DNA from: Hirudo medicinalis
Lineage: Eukaryota; Annelida; Clitellata; Hirudinida; Hirudinidae
NCBI GenBank assembly: GCA_011800805.1
Contig: MPNW01000112.1
Span: forward strand, 21,801 to 85,800
Length of the DNA stretch: 64,000 nt
Direction of reading: 5' to 3'
Shown: in pieces, positions 11,001 through 25,531 of the stretch
Numbering within the stretch: the stretch's first letter is position 1
Layout: each line of letters opens with the position of its first letter
Notes under the pieces: generated by a model
Told to the model about the DNA's origin: nothing
What the model saw: only the letters and a program-made list of their open reading frames with translations
Database searches by the model: none
Program-made: the position numbers and the translations under genes

Positions 11001-13468
11001 GTCGAGGGGGTTGGAAGGGGCAGCTGTGAACCTGAGGTGGTTGAATGCCCCCCACATTGCAGGAAGATCAATAAGCTGGAACAAGAGATCAAGAGGTACA
11101 AGGAACGGTGGGAGCACTTACCTCCTTACAATGGCTTTGGGTCAGAGGAGGATTCAATTGGTCAGCCATTGTTTGTGTTTGTGTGCCTGCATGCGTGCCT
11201 GTGTGTGTGATGTTTACCTTTTCAAGTGAATTTTCCAAGGGCTGTTTTTACAGTCAGGGATATTATTGCTTTCATAATATGAATGTGAATGTGATTGGAT
11301 TGCTTCACAACTCTCCTCTATCATTGAGTGAAATGAAACATTGCAGTGAATTGTTTGAGCCTGCATCCGGAGCACATGATGATGAAGGACGTCGTCAATT
11401 TCATGGTGCACGACCGCAGAGCTCTGAACAGTAACATCCTCAGATTCGACGCTCGAATTCTTACCAACTTCGCTCCTGACAAAGAGAGGAAGTTCATACT
11501 TGTGTACTACAGGACCAACGATACCTTTGAGATTCATGAGACCAAGATCAATAATTCAGGTGCTTATATAATATTATTATATAAGATATATTATATTATA
11601 TATTACTAATATTATTATATAATAATATTAATAATTTGTAATTGTGTTGAAATGTAATTTTAAAAATTCATTATTATAAATAATAATGATTTATCTATAA
11701 ATTTTGGATCTTGAAGTTATTTCAAGAAATCGCCCTAAGTTGGGCTATAATTTGTTAGGATAATAATTATTATTATTGTCATTATTAATAAATTGAATTC
11801 AACATCTTAAAATCACCTTTGATTATGTGTGAATTGCTTAGGTTTCTTGGCCGGTTGTTTTTGCAATCGAAAGAGGATTCTTAAACCGTGCCAAGAGAAG
11901 TTCAAATGTGACTTGTCGGAGTACTACGGACCAAAGGATCTGTATATTGATAGTGTCATAATCTACAGCGGTCATTCTTTCAAGTTAGTTGGAGCTGATG
12001 AATATGCTCTTTCTTACATGGAGTACTACAAAGATGAGGTAATTATATTTTTTTATCGTTATTATAACGATTTACTGTTATTATTCGTGATATTAACTTA
12101 TAAATAACTCAAAATAGCGTAATAACGATCTCCACTGAAATTCAATCAACAGTTTCCGCAATCTGATGTTCAGTTGGTGCTGAGGAAGTTGACTCCGATA
12201 GTGGAAAACAAGGAGATGAAGGCCAAGTTGGAGTGCTGCAGAGACATTCAATGCATGCCCTACGAAAACTTCAAGTGTCTCATTAAGGAATCTATGGCAG
12301 CAGTCACTGAATGTTCATGCATCAATGAGCATGATTTCATAACATTGGGAAGGTGTGTTGTGAAGTCATTCAAAGGAGTTGTTATGGTTGGAAGAGTTGT
12401 CATTTCAGTCCGTGCACATCATTCGATTCATCTGTGCTTCCACCTGTTATGCATTCATTTGTTGTTAACCATCTGTGCATCAAAACGTTTGGATAGTTTG
12501 GCTGTTTAAATCTGATTGTGTTACCCAACAAGAACAAACCTTAAGTAACTTATAGTGGACAATCATTCATGACTCAATATTCATAGCCTTGATATTAAAA
12601 GTGGTTAGATGTTACAAATGTTGGCATCTTCCAACTTCCTCTACAGACATTACAACCAGGAGACGAAGGACGAAAATGAACCCGAGTGTGACTTTAATCT
12701 CCTGCGAGTGGAACTAAAGAGAAACAACTTTGACGAATTTGAGGAAATAGGATACACTTGCAAGCATTTCGATTCTTCAAAGTAAGCAGAAATTTGGTGT
12801 CTCTCAATTCTTTGCTCTCCCCAATTCAAAGTCGATTTTTGCTTTATCCCGACATTCTATGTTTTGGCACAAGTGATCTTTTTAAGCGAAGAATTTTTCA
12901 ATCCACTTTTAAACAGCTCTGGCAAGTTGTCGAGGAAAGATCTCTTTACAATAATGAAGGGACACAGGGTTCCCGTATCTATGCAGAGATTTGAGGCTGT
13001 TTTTGATCAGTGAGTTCCACTTGAATTCAGTTCAACGTGCTTTCATTAGCTACATATTTTCGATTAGACTAATTACTATTACTTATTAGACAGATTAGTT
13101 ACTGAGTCTTCCATTACTGGATGATAAACTGGGTCATGTCCGATCATTTCATTATTAACATAATTGACCAATGACAAATCCCTGGGACAAATTTTTGCCC
13201 TTATTGTCATTTCATAATCGTTAGATCCCCTAACTTAAAGTTTGAGTTTTCTTCGTCCAGAATGGAAGACGAGAATGGCATGTTAGATTACTGCGTCATC
13301 ATCAACAGAATGAATTGGAAGATCAATGCCAGCATTCCTCACTACTACACGACTCCAGCCCTCGAGAGAAAGGACAAGCAGAAGTGCAGGGACATTTTGA
13401 TTGTCGACTTCAGGTGCCTTTTTGATGATCTCATCAAAATTATTTATCCTGAATGTCCATGTCCATAG
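8011..13468 (+). CDS. EFHC2: EFHC1/EFHC2 family axonemal protein (three DM10 domains)
   Basis: Thirteen exons: 8011-8032, 8809-9105, 9583-9800, 9881-10140, 10283-10445, 10522-10660, 10894-11160, 11347-11559, 11842-12038, 12153-12352, 12647-12781, 12917-13009 and 13261-13468. They splice in phase to 803 residues (human EFHC2 is about 750). The start MALPFLP is the conserved family N terminus. DM10 domains lie at about 55-165 (WVAFDKQVLSF; YRIRKVKIYFFLEDDT), 195-366 (YCYWDDRMSLHGD; DDFTKEYYKTKYG) and 470-592 (ILRFDARI; GADEYALSYMEYY). The family hallmark LPPYNGFGSEEDS precedes the third. The C-terminal third matches the degenerate EF-hand region. These proteins are inner components of doublet microtubules of cilia. 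The exon 3/4 junction and first intron are the least certain. EFHC1 versus EFHC2 is a best guess. Confidence 0.92.
8143..8290 (+). mobile_element. LINE fragment (3' end of reverse transcriptase ORF)
   Basis: This stretch in EFHC intron 1 is a diverged copy of the LINE fragment at 41290-41690 on the other strand. Both share AAATCATCTGCCCGAC, CTATAGATGTT and AGATCTGGAA in the same order, followed by AGACTCCCCCC and a TTTTCACTC-like segment. It is too broken to read as protein. Homology is seen directly; the LINE identity comes from the better copy. Confidence 0.7.
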
Positions 13469-15499
13469 AGAGGACGCTTTTAAATGGCTTCCCTGAATTA
13501 TTTTGTTTTTTTTTTGTTTTTTTATAATTTTTACAGAAGAAGTTAAGCGAGTTAATCTTAATTTTGATGTTAATTTTTTAATAGAAATTTGTTCCAATTT
13601 ATTTTTTGTTTTGTTTAAAAAATGTTTCTTATTTCAAGTCGTACCGAAAATATCAAAATGTGTTCAGCTCATGCTGATTGTACCTCCATGAAAAAAATGG
13701 TCTGGGTTATTTATTAACATGATAAGATAAGGACCCCTTTTATAAAAGCGGGAAGAAAAATTTACTGGAGTTTTCGTGCATAAATCAAGTTTTGTTTTGT
13801 CTTAATTTGCGAATTTAAGCCCAAATTTTTATAACATCGGCGCCAACGCATACAGGTAAATATGCAGTCTTATCGCGACTCGTTAAGTTGTCTGAGTTGA
13901 GGCCTGTTGCGCAACTCCAGATGTTCTTGTGTTGTGCTGATAATGTACAAATAATAGATCGACAAATTATATTCCTGCCTGGAGAAGAAGGCTAAAACGA
14001 TCTCTTTAAGTTATTTTTAAGCACGTTTTAGACCGGAGCTATGTCTTGGTTTGTATTCTCTTGAGCGCCTAATTTTCTCACCTTATGGCTCTACCCAAGG
14101 CAGAGCGGATGGCACCAGTCCATAATCTGATGGAATGTGCAATACTACGTCATCGGTATTTATGCCTAGCTGGATATAATTAATTTCATTCGGTCGGAAT
14201 GCTGAAGCATCAGGTATCAATGAGTTTGTGGATTCGATGAGGACTTAATTATAGCTTAAGGACTTAATTAACAGACTGGTAAAAAATAACGAGAGAAAAT
14301 TAGATTCTCTCAATGTAAATCGTGATTGTCTTCTATCAGTGAGGTGGTCCATTTGCGTGAGTATTTTAAGTGAAAGTAAGTAAACTATTGTTAAACTGAT
14401 GGAGAGGTTTGAAATTGTTGAGGATTTAACTTATGATGCGTTGGTTGTCTTCGTTGTCTTCTTGGTTGTCTTCGTTTCTGCTTATCACGTTTAAGAGAGT
14501 AAATGGATCATGATTCACCTTCTCATTCTATTACGAACCACTTGAGTTCTTCATATACCGTTTATAACGAGTTTTAGCACTAAATGGAGGTAATGAGTCT
14601 GTACTCGGCATTTGAGCTAAATTTTTGAATTGACCATAGTTCCATGAGGATGCCTACATGTGGAACATCACGTAGTTAACTTTTTGGACCAATGATTTGA
14701 AATACGCTGCAACACAATCCGCTGTTAATTAATAACATTTATCACCTTCGAAGCCTTGAAATGTATTTATTGGACTTTGTTGTTGCTAATGGCAACTGAA
14801 GCTACCGACATTTATTCGAAAGATTTGAACCTATTTAGCCATCCATCTACAACTTCTTTCTATCAAGATCTACCCTGAATCTATCAGATTCATAGGAATT
14901 TCTGGTAGGCAGGGTTTTGATGAAAGTGATAATGCCAAAGGTAGCAATAATGACGATGGTAGCGTTGGTGGGTGCTAAGGATATCGATGATGATGGTTAT
15001 GATCCCCTAATGATGGTTGTGAGTCATTTCACCACCATAAATAATTAATTGATAAGTGTCGTTTATTTCCCAAAAAATTTCCTAGGTCTTTAAAAATTCT
15101 TCAAAAAGTTTTGTTTGTTTTCCACTCAATATGAATATTGTTCAGAGCAGCAGATGGACGCACAATTACGTCGCGATAACATCCCATTAGCACTAAAGAG
15201 AAAAAATGAGAATAGGAGTCAATGAAATCGGAGATAACAAAATGGAAACTCTTAATGGGAAATTAATGAAACGAGGGAATTCTTCCAGCAATCAATGACG
15301 TGCATGAAAGTGCACATCCACTGCGAGGCGAAATAAAAGGTGTTGTTAGTCGTAGGTCCGCTCAACATCCGAGTCGTTGTAAGGAGTTGTTCGATCAGTT
15401 GAGAAAAATTTACAACTCGAAATTCTCGATCTATTATGAGTGGATTATAGGGGAGTTCATTTCAGATATCGGAACATTTTTTCGCAAATAAAATTTGAA
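13469..15499. other. Intergenic, EFHC to USP
   Basis: No gene recognised. The open frames here are short and show no family motif. A T-rich run lies at about 13500-13640. No transposon ends were noticed. Confidence 0.4.
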
Positions 15500-16271
15500 A
15501 TGAGAGTTCTTATTCCAATTGATTGGTCTGAAAATTCTGCCTACGCCTTTGACTGTGAGGTTTCTATTTATTGTTTTCAAGTCATGGATCCAAAATGATT
15601 ATTTATTTAATTGTACATGTATAAATAAATAATAACAAATTAATTTAATTGTTTATATAAATAAATAATATATAATTTAATAGATTAATTAAATAATAAG
15701 AAAATAAGGTTTGAAATTGCATTAAATTCTTAAATGTATTTTAATTTAAAAAATGAAATCTCGGACAGGGTACTTAGAGAAGCTCCACCTGCCAGATTGG
15801 GTCGTAATATTGGTTCACTTCATCGACGCAAGTAATTTTTTTTCATTTCATTTCTCAACTTCGTGCTGTAATTGGTTTGGTGTTGTGCCTCCATCACCAT
15901 GCCTAAGCAAGCGATCTTCTACGGGATCGTTTGGCATTCTCCTCGATGTTGTTCAACACTGAAAATGACTAGCACATGATTCCCATGTATAACCAGAGAA
16001 AGCTGTTGTGAAGTATCCCGGAACTCTGCTGATAGGGTCCCGGTCTGATGAAATATTCTCACGTAAACAACACTGGAAATCTCCGCTCGGAAAATTCGTT
16101 TGAAGTTTCGTCTGCCTTTCACAGAGGGCGCGATTTAATGTTTATTTGAAGAGTACATTTGAATTTTCTTAAATGTAGAAAAATATGCATGATAACTTTT
16201 TAAACGTAGGAGATTGTTTAATATTGTTTCTTATTTCTTTCTGTTCATAAGATATTTTGTTGCTACAAGTC

Positions 16272-16302
<31 letters not shown>

Positions 16303-16326
16303 TGATGGTGATGGTGATGGTGATGG

Positions 16327-16415
<89 letters not shown>

Positions 16416-16569
16416 TTCTGATGTTTTTTTGTATGNATTACGTCGAAGAGCACGAGAGGAGGATGTTGGAGGCCCAAAGGTCAGAGGTTCACAACCCGTT
16501 GAGGGTCGCTTACTTCCAGTAATTAATGACGTGTGATTTATTTCCTGATGCGATTGAAATTGGGGATTG

Positions 16570-16658
<89 letters not shown>

Positions 16659-17612
16659 CTGATGATGCTGATGATGATGATGATGATGATGATGATGCTG
16701 ATGATGCTGATGATGATGATGATGATGACGACGACGATGATGACTATTGTGGATTCAGTAGTAAGTTGATTGAAATGGAATGAGGTGAACTGGATTGAGG
16801 TACCGATCTTTTTCATCTTGGAAATATCTATTATGCTTTTGGTAGTATGCTATGCGATGACTACGATGTGACGATGATGATGACGATGGCGCCGATGATG
16901 AAGGCGGTTGCTTCAAGTTGTATTAAAGAAGTAACAAAAGATTTGTTTGGAATTTGTAAAGTTCATTGAAATTTAATATAAATTCCTTTCGATCCAAGAA
17001 ATTTCTGAACATCAGAAGGAAATTAGTAATGAAATGATTAATGAGTGGCAACATATTTCTATTATCTCTAATTAATTGTTAATATGTTTCTGTTAATCCA
17101 ATATTTGTGCCTGTTTCAATGTTAAAACATGTAATCCTATTCAATGTAATCCTATTACATGCAATCCTATTACTTGTAATCCTATTACTTGTAATCCTAT
17201 TACATGCAATCCTATTACTTGTAATCCTATTACATGCAATCCTATTACTTGTAATCCTATTACGTGTTCACAAGATTGGTGGTGCACAAAGTGTAAATTG
17301 AAAGCGAAAAGTCAACTGCTTTCAATTTGATTTATGCCTGACGTCATGATGACGTCACTGTGGTGCAAAAAAAGACATAGAAAATATAACTATAAATAAA
17401 CTCTTTGTCAATTTGTATGCTTAGCGAAGTTTTTGTACAATTATTAACATAATTATTATTAGCTTTATAATAATAATAACTATTTATTTAATAATTATTA
17501 TTTAATTGTTCGAAACAGGCAACGACAGAGAACTGCATGCAAAGGAAATAAAGTTAATGCAGCTCCAGGAACACTACGAAACCAAACTTCTGGAAAATAA
17601 AGTGAGTCTTTA

Positions 17613-17689
<77 letters not shown>

Positions 17690-17710
17690 NGAAAATAAAG
17701 TGAGTCTTTA

Positions 17711-17807
<97 letters not shown>

Positions 17808-19537
17808 AGTACAATATTATAAATAAAGTAATCAGGATGAACTGTGGAAATAAACAATAATAAATTCTATTGTCACGAATTGCACGTTGTTTAAGCTATT
17901 TCTTATCAGATACACTTGCTAAGCAGACTGCCTCCACTCTCGATAGCATTTTGTGATATCATAACAATATCATAACAACGATCATACGTCCCTTGGGTTT
18001 ACAATCTCTGGTATGCTAACACTTGAATATGTAATGGACAATTTAATTATGTGAATAATTAATAATAATAATTAAGTGAAGTAATAATAATAATAAGTCG
18101 ATATTACATCATATTATATTGTAATGCCTTTAAATTTAAATCTTGTGTGGATGTAAGGTCCTAGTATTGATATCCGAGCCATCAGAATTATTATTTTAAG
18201 AAACTTCCAATATCAACAACCACAACAACATCATCATCATCATCGTCAGCAACATCAAAAACATCATCATCAGCAACATCAACAACAACAACATCATCAT
18301 CATCATCATCATCATCACCACCATCATCATCACCACCACCATCATCATCATCATCATCATCATCAGCATCACCAGCAACAAACAGCGCTTGTTTGCCTCA
18401 CAACGACCTTCACCGCTCGGAGGTTACAAACGAGCATCTCCTTTCTAAGGACATTTCCTCACTCGCTATTTCTATCTTCCAACGAATGAACATGTAATCG
18501 ATCTTAAATGATTTTTAAAACATATTTTTTCGTTATCAAAATTTGACACTAAAGAATAAAAGAAAACTCAATCAAATATTTTATAACATATTATAATAAA
18601 TTTAAATAAGTGATAGTAATAATAATAGTATTAACATTCCGATAATAATAATTGTGATAATTGAATTAAGGCAGTTTAGGCAAACTGCATTTAAATTTAC
18701 CCCAAGTTAATCGGATCGAGATCAAATACTTGATCATTAAGAGGAGTGCCTCTTCAAAGGTTATGCGGTCCTTTTAAGGATGTTAAGCAAAAACATCGAC
18801 ATGATAGTAAATAGGTCGAGCGAGAAGACACAAACGCAATAGAAAATATAAAAATCCTCTCTTTCGATCGCTGCTCTAATTTCTGGGCAAAGAGTTTTCA
18901 AAAATTTAAATGATGAAAAGTTAAAACTTTCAACAGCGAATAGCAATGAATAAAATATTAATATTCAATACGACTAACAATTAATAATTAAACTGAAGTA
19001 ATTAATAATTAATTGATAAGCATGAATGACCACGACATCCTGAGATTCTCCAAGAAATCCTGGTCAAAGGCAGAACTCATGTGCAGAATGTGAAGACAAC
19101 CCGAAAACACTCGTGTTGGAACATCCTAACAACAGAGTTCTTTCTCATCGACGTTTTTTTCTGGCAATAAATTAACTTCATAAAGAAGAACATCATAGGC
19201 ATTCTTAAGCCCTCCATTTCTTTATCTTTGTCGAAAGTCTGTAATTGCAAATCTTCATTCTTTTGTTTAAAAGTGGAATTCAGTATATGATTAAAATTAA
19301 ATTTAAGCGTCATTTCACCTGCTTTTCCTTCCGATGCAGGTGAACTACCACTGGGTGGCAGGTAACGAGGGTTCTGCAGGTGAGTACATCATCAAAATGG
19401 CCCTCGAAGAAGAGGTGAGCCTTGTCGTCATGGGGTGCAGGGGCATGGGCAAACTCAAGAAGACTATCATCAAGAGCATCAGCGATTACGTCATCGAAAA
19501 GTCACATGTTCCGGTCATTGTGTGCAAACGCCCTTGA
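15500..19537 (+). CDS. Universal stress protein (UspA fold)
   Basis: Four exons: 15500-15554, 15796-15831, 17519-17601 and 19340-19537, all in phase, giving 123 residues. Exon 1 is the first beta strand (MRVLIPIDWSENSAYAFD, with the ATP-site Asp). Exon 2 is the second strand (WVVILVHFIDA). Exon 3 is a helix. Exon 4 carries YHWVAGNEG, the nucleotide loop VVMGCRGMGKLKK with its downstream Ser, and the closing strand VPVIVCKRP. USPs are small dimeric nucleotide-binding proteins common in invertebrates. At 123 residues it is about 20-30 shorter than usual, so one exon may be missing between exons 2 and 3. A frame YVEEHERRMLEA just after the N at 16436 could be part of it, but its splice phases do not fit as read. 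An AATAAA lies at 19642-19647. Confidence 0.85.
16273..16415. repeat. GAT trinucleotide microsatellite
   Basis: An almost perfect (GAT)n array with a central GGT-interrupted block, inside USP intron 2. The poly-Asp and poly-Ile frames over it are artefacts. A single N follows at 16436. Confidence 0.95.
16569..16743. repeat. GAT trinucleotide microsatellite
   Basis: A second (GAT)n array in the same intron, with regularly spaced GCT variants (GATGATGCT) near 16655-16710 and a short GAC run at its end. The regular interruptions indicate local duplication of a 9-bp variant unit. Confidence 0.95.
17122..17266. repeat. 15-bp minisatellite (TAATCCTATTAC + TTG/ATG)
   Basis: About nine tandem copies of a 15-bp unit, TAATCCTATTACTTG, alternating with a variant reading CAATCCTATTACATG. 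Lies in USP intron 2. Confidence 0.9.
17596..17806. repeat. Duplicated exon end plus TTA array around an N
   Basis: After the USP exon 3 donor, a (TTA)n array runs to an N at 17690. The sequence then restarts with GAAAATAAAGTGAGTCTTTA, the exon end and donor, followed by another (TTA)n array. The copies are identical over about 28 bp, so this is probably an unresolved assembly overlap, though a true tandem duplication is possible. Confidence 0.85.
18225..18370. repeat. ATC/AAC/ACC trinucleotide tract
   Basis: A compound CAT/CAA/CAC repeat in USP intron 3. The Met/Val-rich minus-strand open frame over it is not a gene. Confidence 0.9.
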
Positions 19538-21008
19538 ACTCGTGGTCATTCGGCGCGCCACCTCTAGAAAATATTTCCTAACATTGTGTATTCGATCTGC
19601 TCTTTTGATAGCTACGCATTACAACATTGTGTTTACCAAGGAATAAAAGTTTGTATCGCCAAAAACGTGTAATTTTGAATTCACAAAAAAAAACAAGTTT
19701 TCACTTTTACTTTTCCAAGTAACATACTTTTTAGCGAAGTTTTTTTTTCAAGTTGGCACTTCAATTGAACCCTTGGCAACTCATTGAGGAAGAGCGGTTC
19801 TAATCCAGTAATGAAATAAATGTTAATTTGGGCCCGCACAGACCTCAGAAGTGGTAAGCTTGACGGGTTCTTTTGTTGATCACAGCCAATTTTTGACAAT
19901 TCGTGTAAAGGTCATCCCGATCTAGTTATGTTTAAACATTAATCTACTTTGCCTCCATTGCTTATTCTACATTTGTTGACATTTAGCGCATTATTGTTGT
20001 GCTTCCATGTGCGTATAAGAGAAACATAAAAACAAACAAAATTGTCTATTTAATAACAGAAATACCTATTTGTGAGGGAGAGTGTTAAAGTGAGACTTAT
20101 ACAACATCATTGACAAAAATCAACATTTATATTTACTTTCACATTTTTAAATTATCCTTGCCCATCATTAGAGTTAAGTTTTAAATCATGAAATAATTAC
20201 ACAGGCCTGCACAATATAAATTCACAAAAACCATTTTGTGACAAAACTGTACGTGGTACGACATTTTTAATTCAGCATCCCAAAATATATAAGAAACAAA
20301 CAAAATGAAACAAAAAGTTTTCATCGCAGGCCTGTGTCATTGGCCGAGCGACCGCTAAAGACGATTTCGTGAAAGTCAAATGTCCCCGACAATATGCTTA
20401 ATAAACAAATTTTATTAACGTTGAATTACGAATATTTTGCGTTTAATAAAAAATGTATCAATTTCAATTTATTAAATATCAATGGTCATTAAAAAATTTT
20501 GGTGAAGTCATATTTCTTCATATTTTTGGTTGGCTTATTAACATAACAAAACAATTCAATTCGATATTAAAAATTATGTTGTTGTAAATTTATATTGTAA
20601 AGTTATGACATGTAATATATAAGTAAGCTTTATTGTAAAAAAAATTGGGTTATCTGATAAAAAACATCAAAAATTTTGTTATCATTTTAATATAATTTTT
20701 GCAACAACTTCATTGTCTGCTAACGCATTATAGTTATATAAATTAGTAAAACTATTTTTAAAATTTTCAAAATTATTTTAACTACTGAGATAAATACTTG
20801 TACTGTAAATATGTTTTTATTTGTGAGCACTAAAACAACATTGGAAAAAGTATGAAATAGATTATTTTATTTAAAAAATTTACAAATATTTCATTATTTC
20901 TATAAATAGTAAATCTCATGAATTTATAAATAAAGCGCTTTAGTTGTATTTAAAGGTGGTGTTGCACATTAGTACATCCGTTCGCTTAACTAGTCGGCCA
21001 TTGGAAGG
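19538..21008. other. Intergenic, USP to ATP synthase beta
   Basis: The USP polyadenylation signal AATAAA is at 19642-19647. The rest is strongly AT-rich with no recognised gene. The last 60 bp before the ATP synthase start are less AT-rich and probably 5' untranslated region. Confidence 0.5.
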
Positions 21009-23538
<2,530 letters not shown>

Positions 23539-25531
23539 GTTATGGACATTTGTGTGAATACACAATGATTTTAAAAGTCACAATGTTGTTCTCTATGTAA
23601 TCTTGTGTTCAAATGCCTGGATGAGTAGAGGATTTTATAGGATCATTCTGCAACTTGTGTTAGCCTGGTGGTCGATGCGTGTTCAGTGAAAATATGTACG
23701 GTCGGCAAATAAATTCTCAACTCTTGGTTTATTGGTCGAGCCTTGTGCACTTGTGCAGCTCTAACATTTGCTGTTTTGAGTTTTTGATTGGGTTTTTGGG
23801 AAGGATCGTGTGGGCTGCTGGGTGAATGATTCGGAGAACTTTGATTCTTGCAGAACTTTTGAAATAACTGTTCAAGTTTATTAAGTAGGATGAAGTTTCT
23901 GCATGGGTTTGTTTTTGTGGTCATGCCAAAATTTGGAGAAGTGTGCGATAGACTTGGGTGAAAGCATTAAGTCATAAAAGTTTTGTATTGGTAGAACTCT
24001 CGACAAAATGGAAGGTTTTGGTAATGCGAAGAGAAAAGTCGGTTTCGACCCTGGTTTTTAATTAACCTGCAGATGCGCCTCGGTGGTGTTCTGCTGAAAT
24101 GTAATTTGTTATCGTTCCTTGAAAATCATTTATTTTTCTTCTGAGGCAAGGTCTCATTTATCTATTTATAATCTCCAAGTGCATTAGGGGTCTCTTCAAC
24201 TCGACAGATTTGTGGCTTAATGCCTAATACCGGTTATAAGTTATTCTTCAAGAAATACGCTTATCATTCATCTCAATTGTTGGGCATATGGATCAAACAA
24301 GCAATACTTACAATTGATCTTATTTTCATACAGAAAGTCTGTTTTTACAAGAAAATCTACAAATTTGTGACCTATTACTAGTCTGTAATCTGTAAACTAT
24401 TACTAGTCGATAATATCGTTTGGCTTTATCGGTTAAACACTGTCTCTATTTATAATATTAAATGATTGTAAATTCGAATATTGAAAACGTCTAAAATTGC
24501 TTCCGTTTCATTCTCTTTTGAATTTGGTTAGCAGTCATCGTGCAACTTCGTGAAAAATGCTTATTAAGTGACCATCGACACACTGCTTGAGAACCTATCC
24601 AGCTGATTTAATAATTGTTCTCGCAACATTAAGTTATTCCTTAGTCATTCCGACTTAAGGTGCACGCCAAAATAATAATGAGTATTGGACAGAATTTGAA
24701 AAAAATAAGAATAAGTAAATTATTAAATCTGTTGTTAAACCTTACATTAACCTCTTTGAAATATCCAACTTTAGGTTTAGAAAGAACATATTATCAGTAA
24801 TCTATTACTTCAGCGCCCCTTGCAATAACTCAAAACATCAACATAATGACGTCCACATCTTTTCAATCTATTAAACAAATCTAATTTTTAATTCTATTAT
24901 CTTATAAATAGTCACGTTAGTTGGCTAAATGACGCTAAATTTATGGTTTAGATGATGAGGACAATTGGGATTTTTATTATGTTAATTAAGCCAGTTACCC
25001 ATACTTGATTTACGTGATATCGCCTTATCACAGTATTTTCAGAGACAAATGAGGAACAGTCGTTGAGTCCAAATTTGCAGAATGAAATACGTATTTTCAT
25101 TAATTGAAATCCTTATTTAATTCGTAGAATTTGTTGGACCACTCAATGCTTTGTCAATCGTTTTATAATGTCGAACCTAGGAGGTAACTCCATCCTATCT
25201 TCTAAATGTCCATAAATAATTTGTTATGGATGATTTTATGAAGAACAACTCGAGCAAAAATTGAAGAAATCATGTGTTTGAGATAAGTTGGAAACAATGA
25301 CATCAGTCCCGAGCCTCCTGTTATCAACGAAGATGATCGAAGCTGATGATCTGACTTTAAACGCTCTTAGAAGCTCCCTTTTAATTCCACCATCTCTATT
25401 TAGTCATATGAGGACGACTTGCTAACTTGAAGCCACCAAGTGAGACAAGATAATTGCCAGTACTTTCCTAGTACAGTCTCTTCTGAAGTCTCTAAGCTGC
25501 TGCATGAGGAAGATTGTAAATTGCTGGGTTC
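23539..25531. other. Intergenic, ATP synthase beta to ETS factor
   Basis: No gene supported. A minus-strand open frame at 23643-23924 has no family motif and overlaps probable ATP synthase 3' untranslated sequence. From 24.1 kb the sequence is AT-rich and featureless to my reading. Confidence 0.4.

Noticed and set aside
16480..16520. B-box-like GGTTCACAACCC
   Set aside because: Isolated motif with no tRNA fold around it.
16214..16816. Long poly-Asp, poly-Met and poly-Ile open frames
   Set aside because: They are all frames of a GAT microsatellite with no codon bias, domains or splice context.
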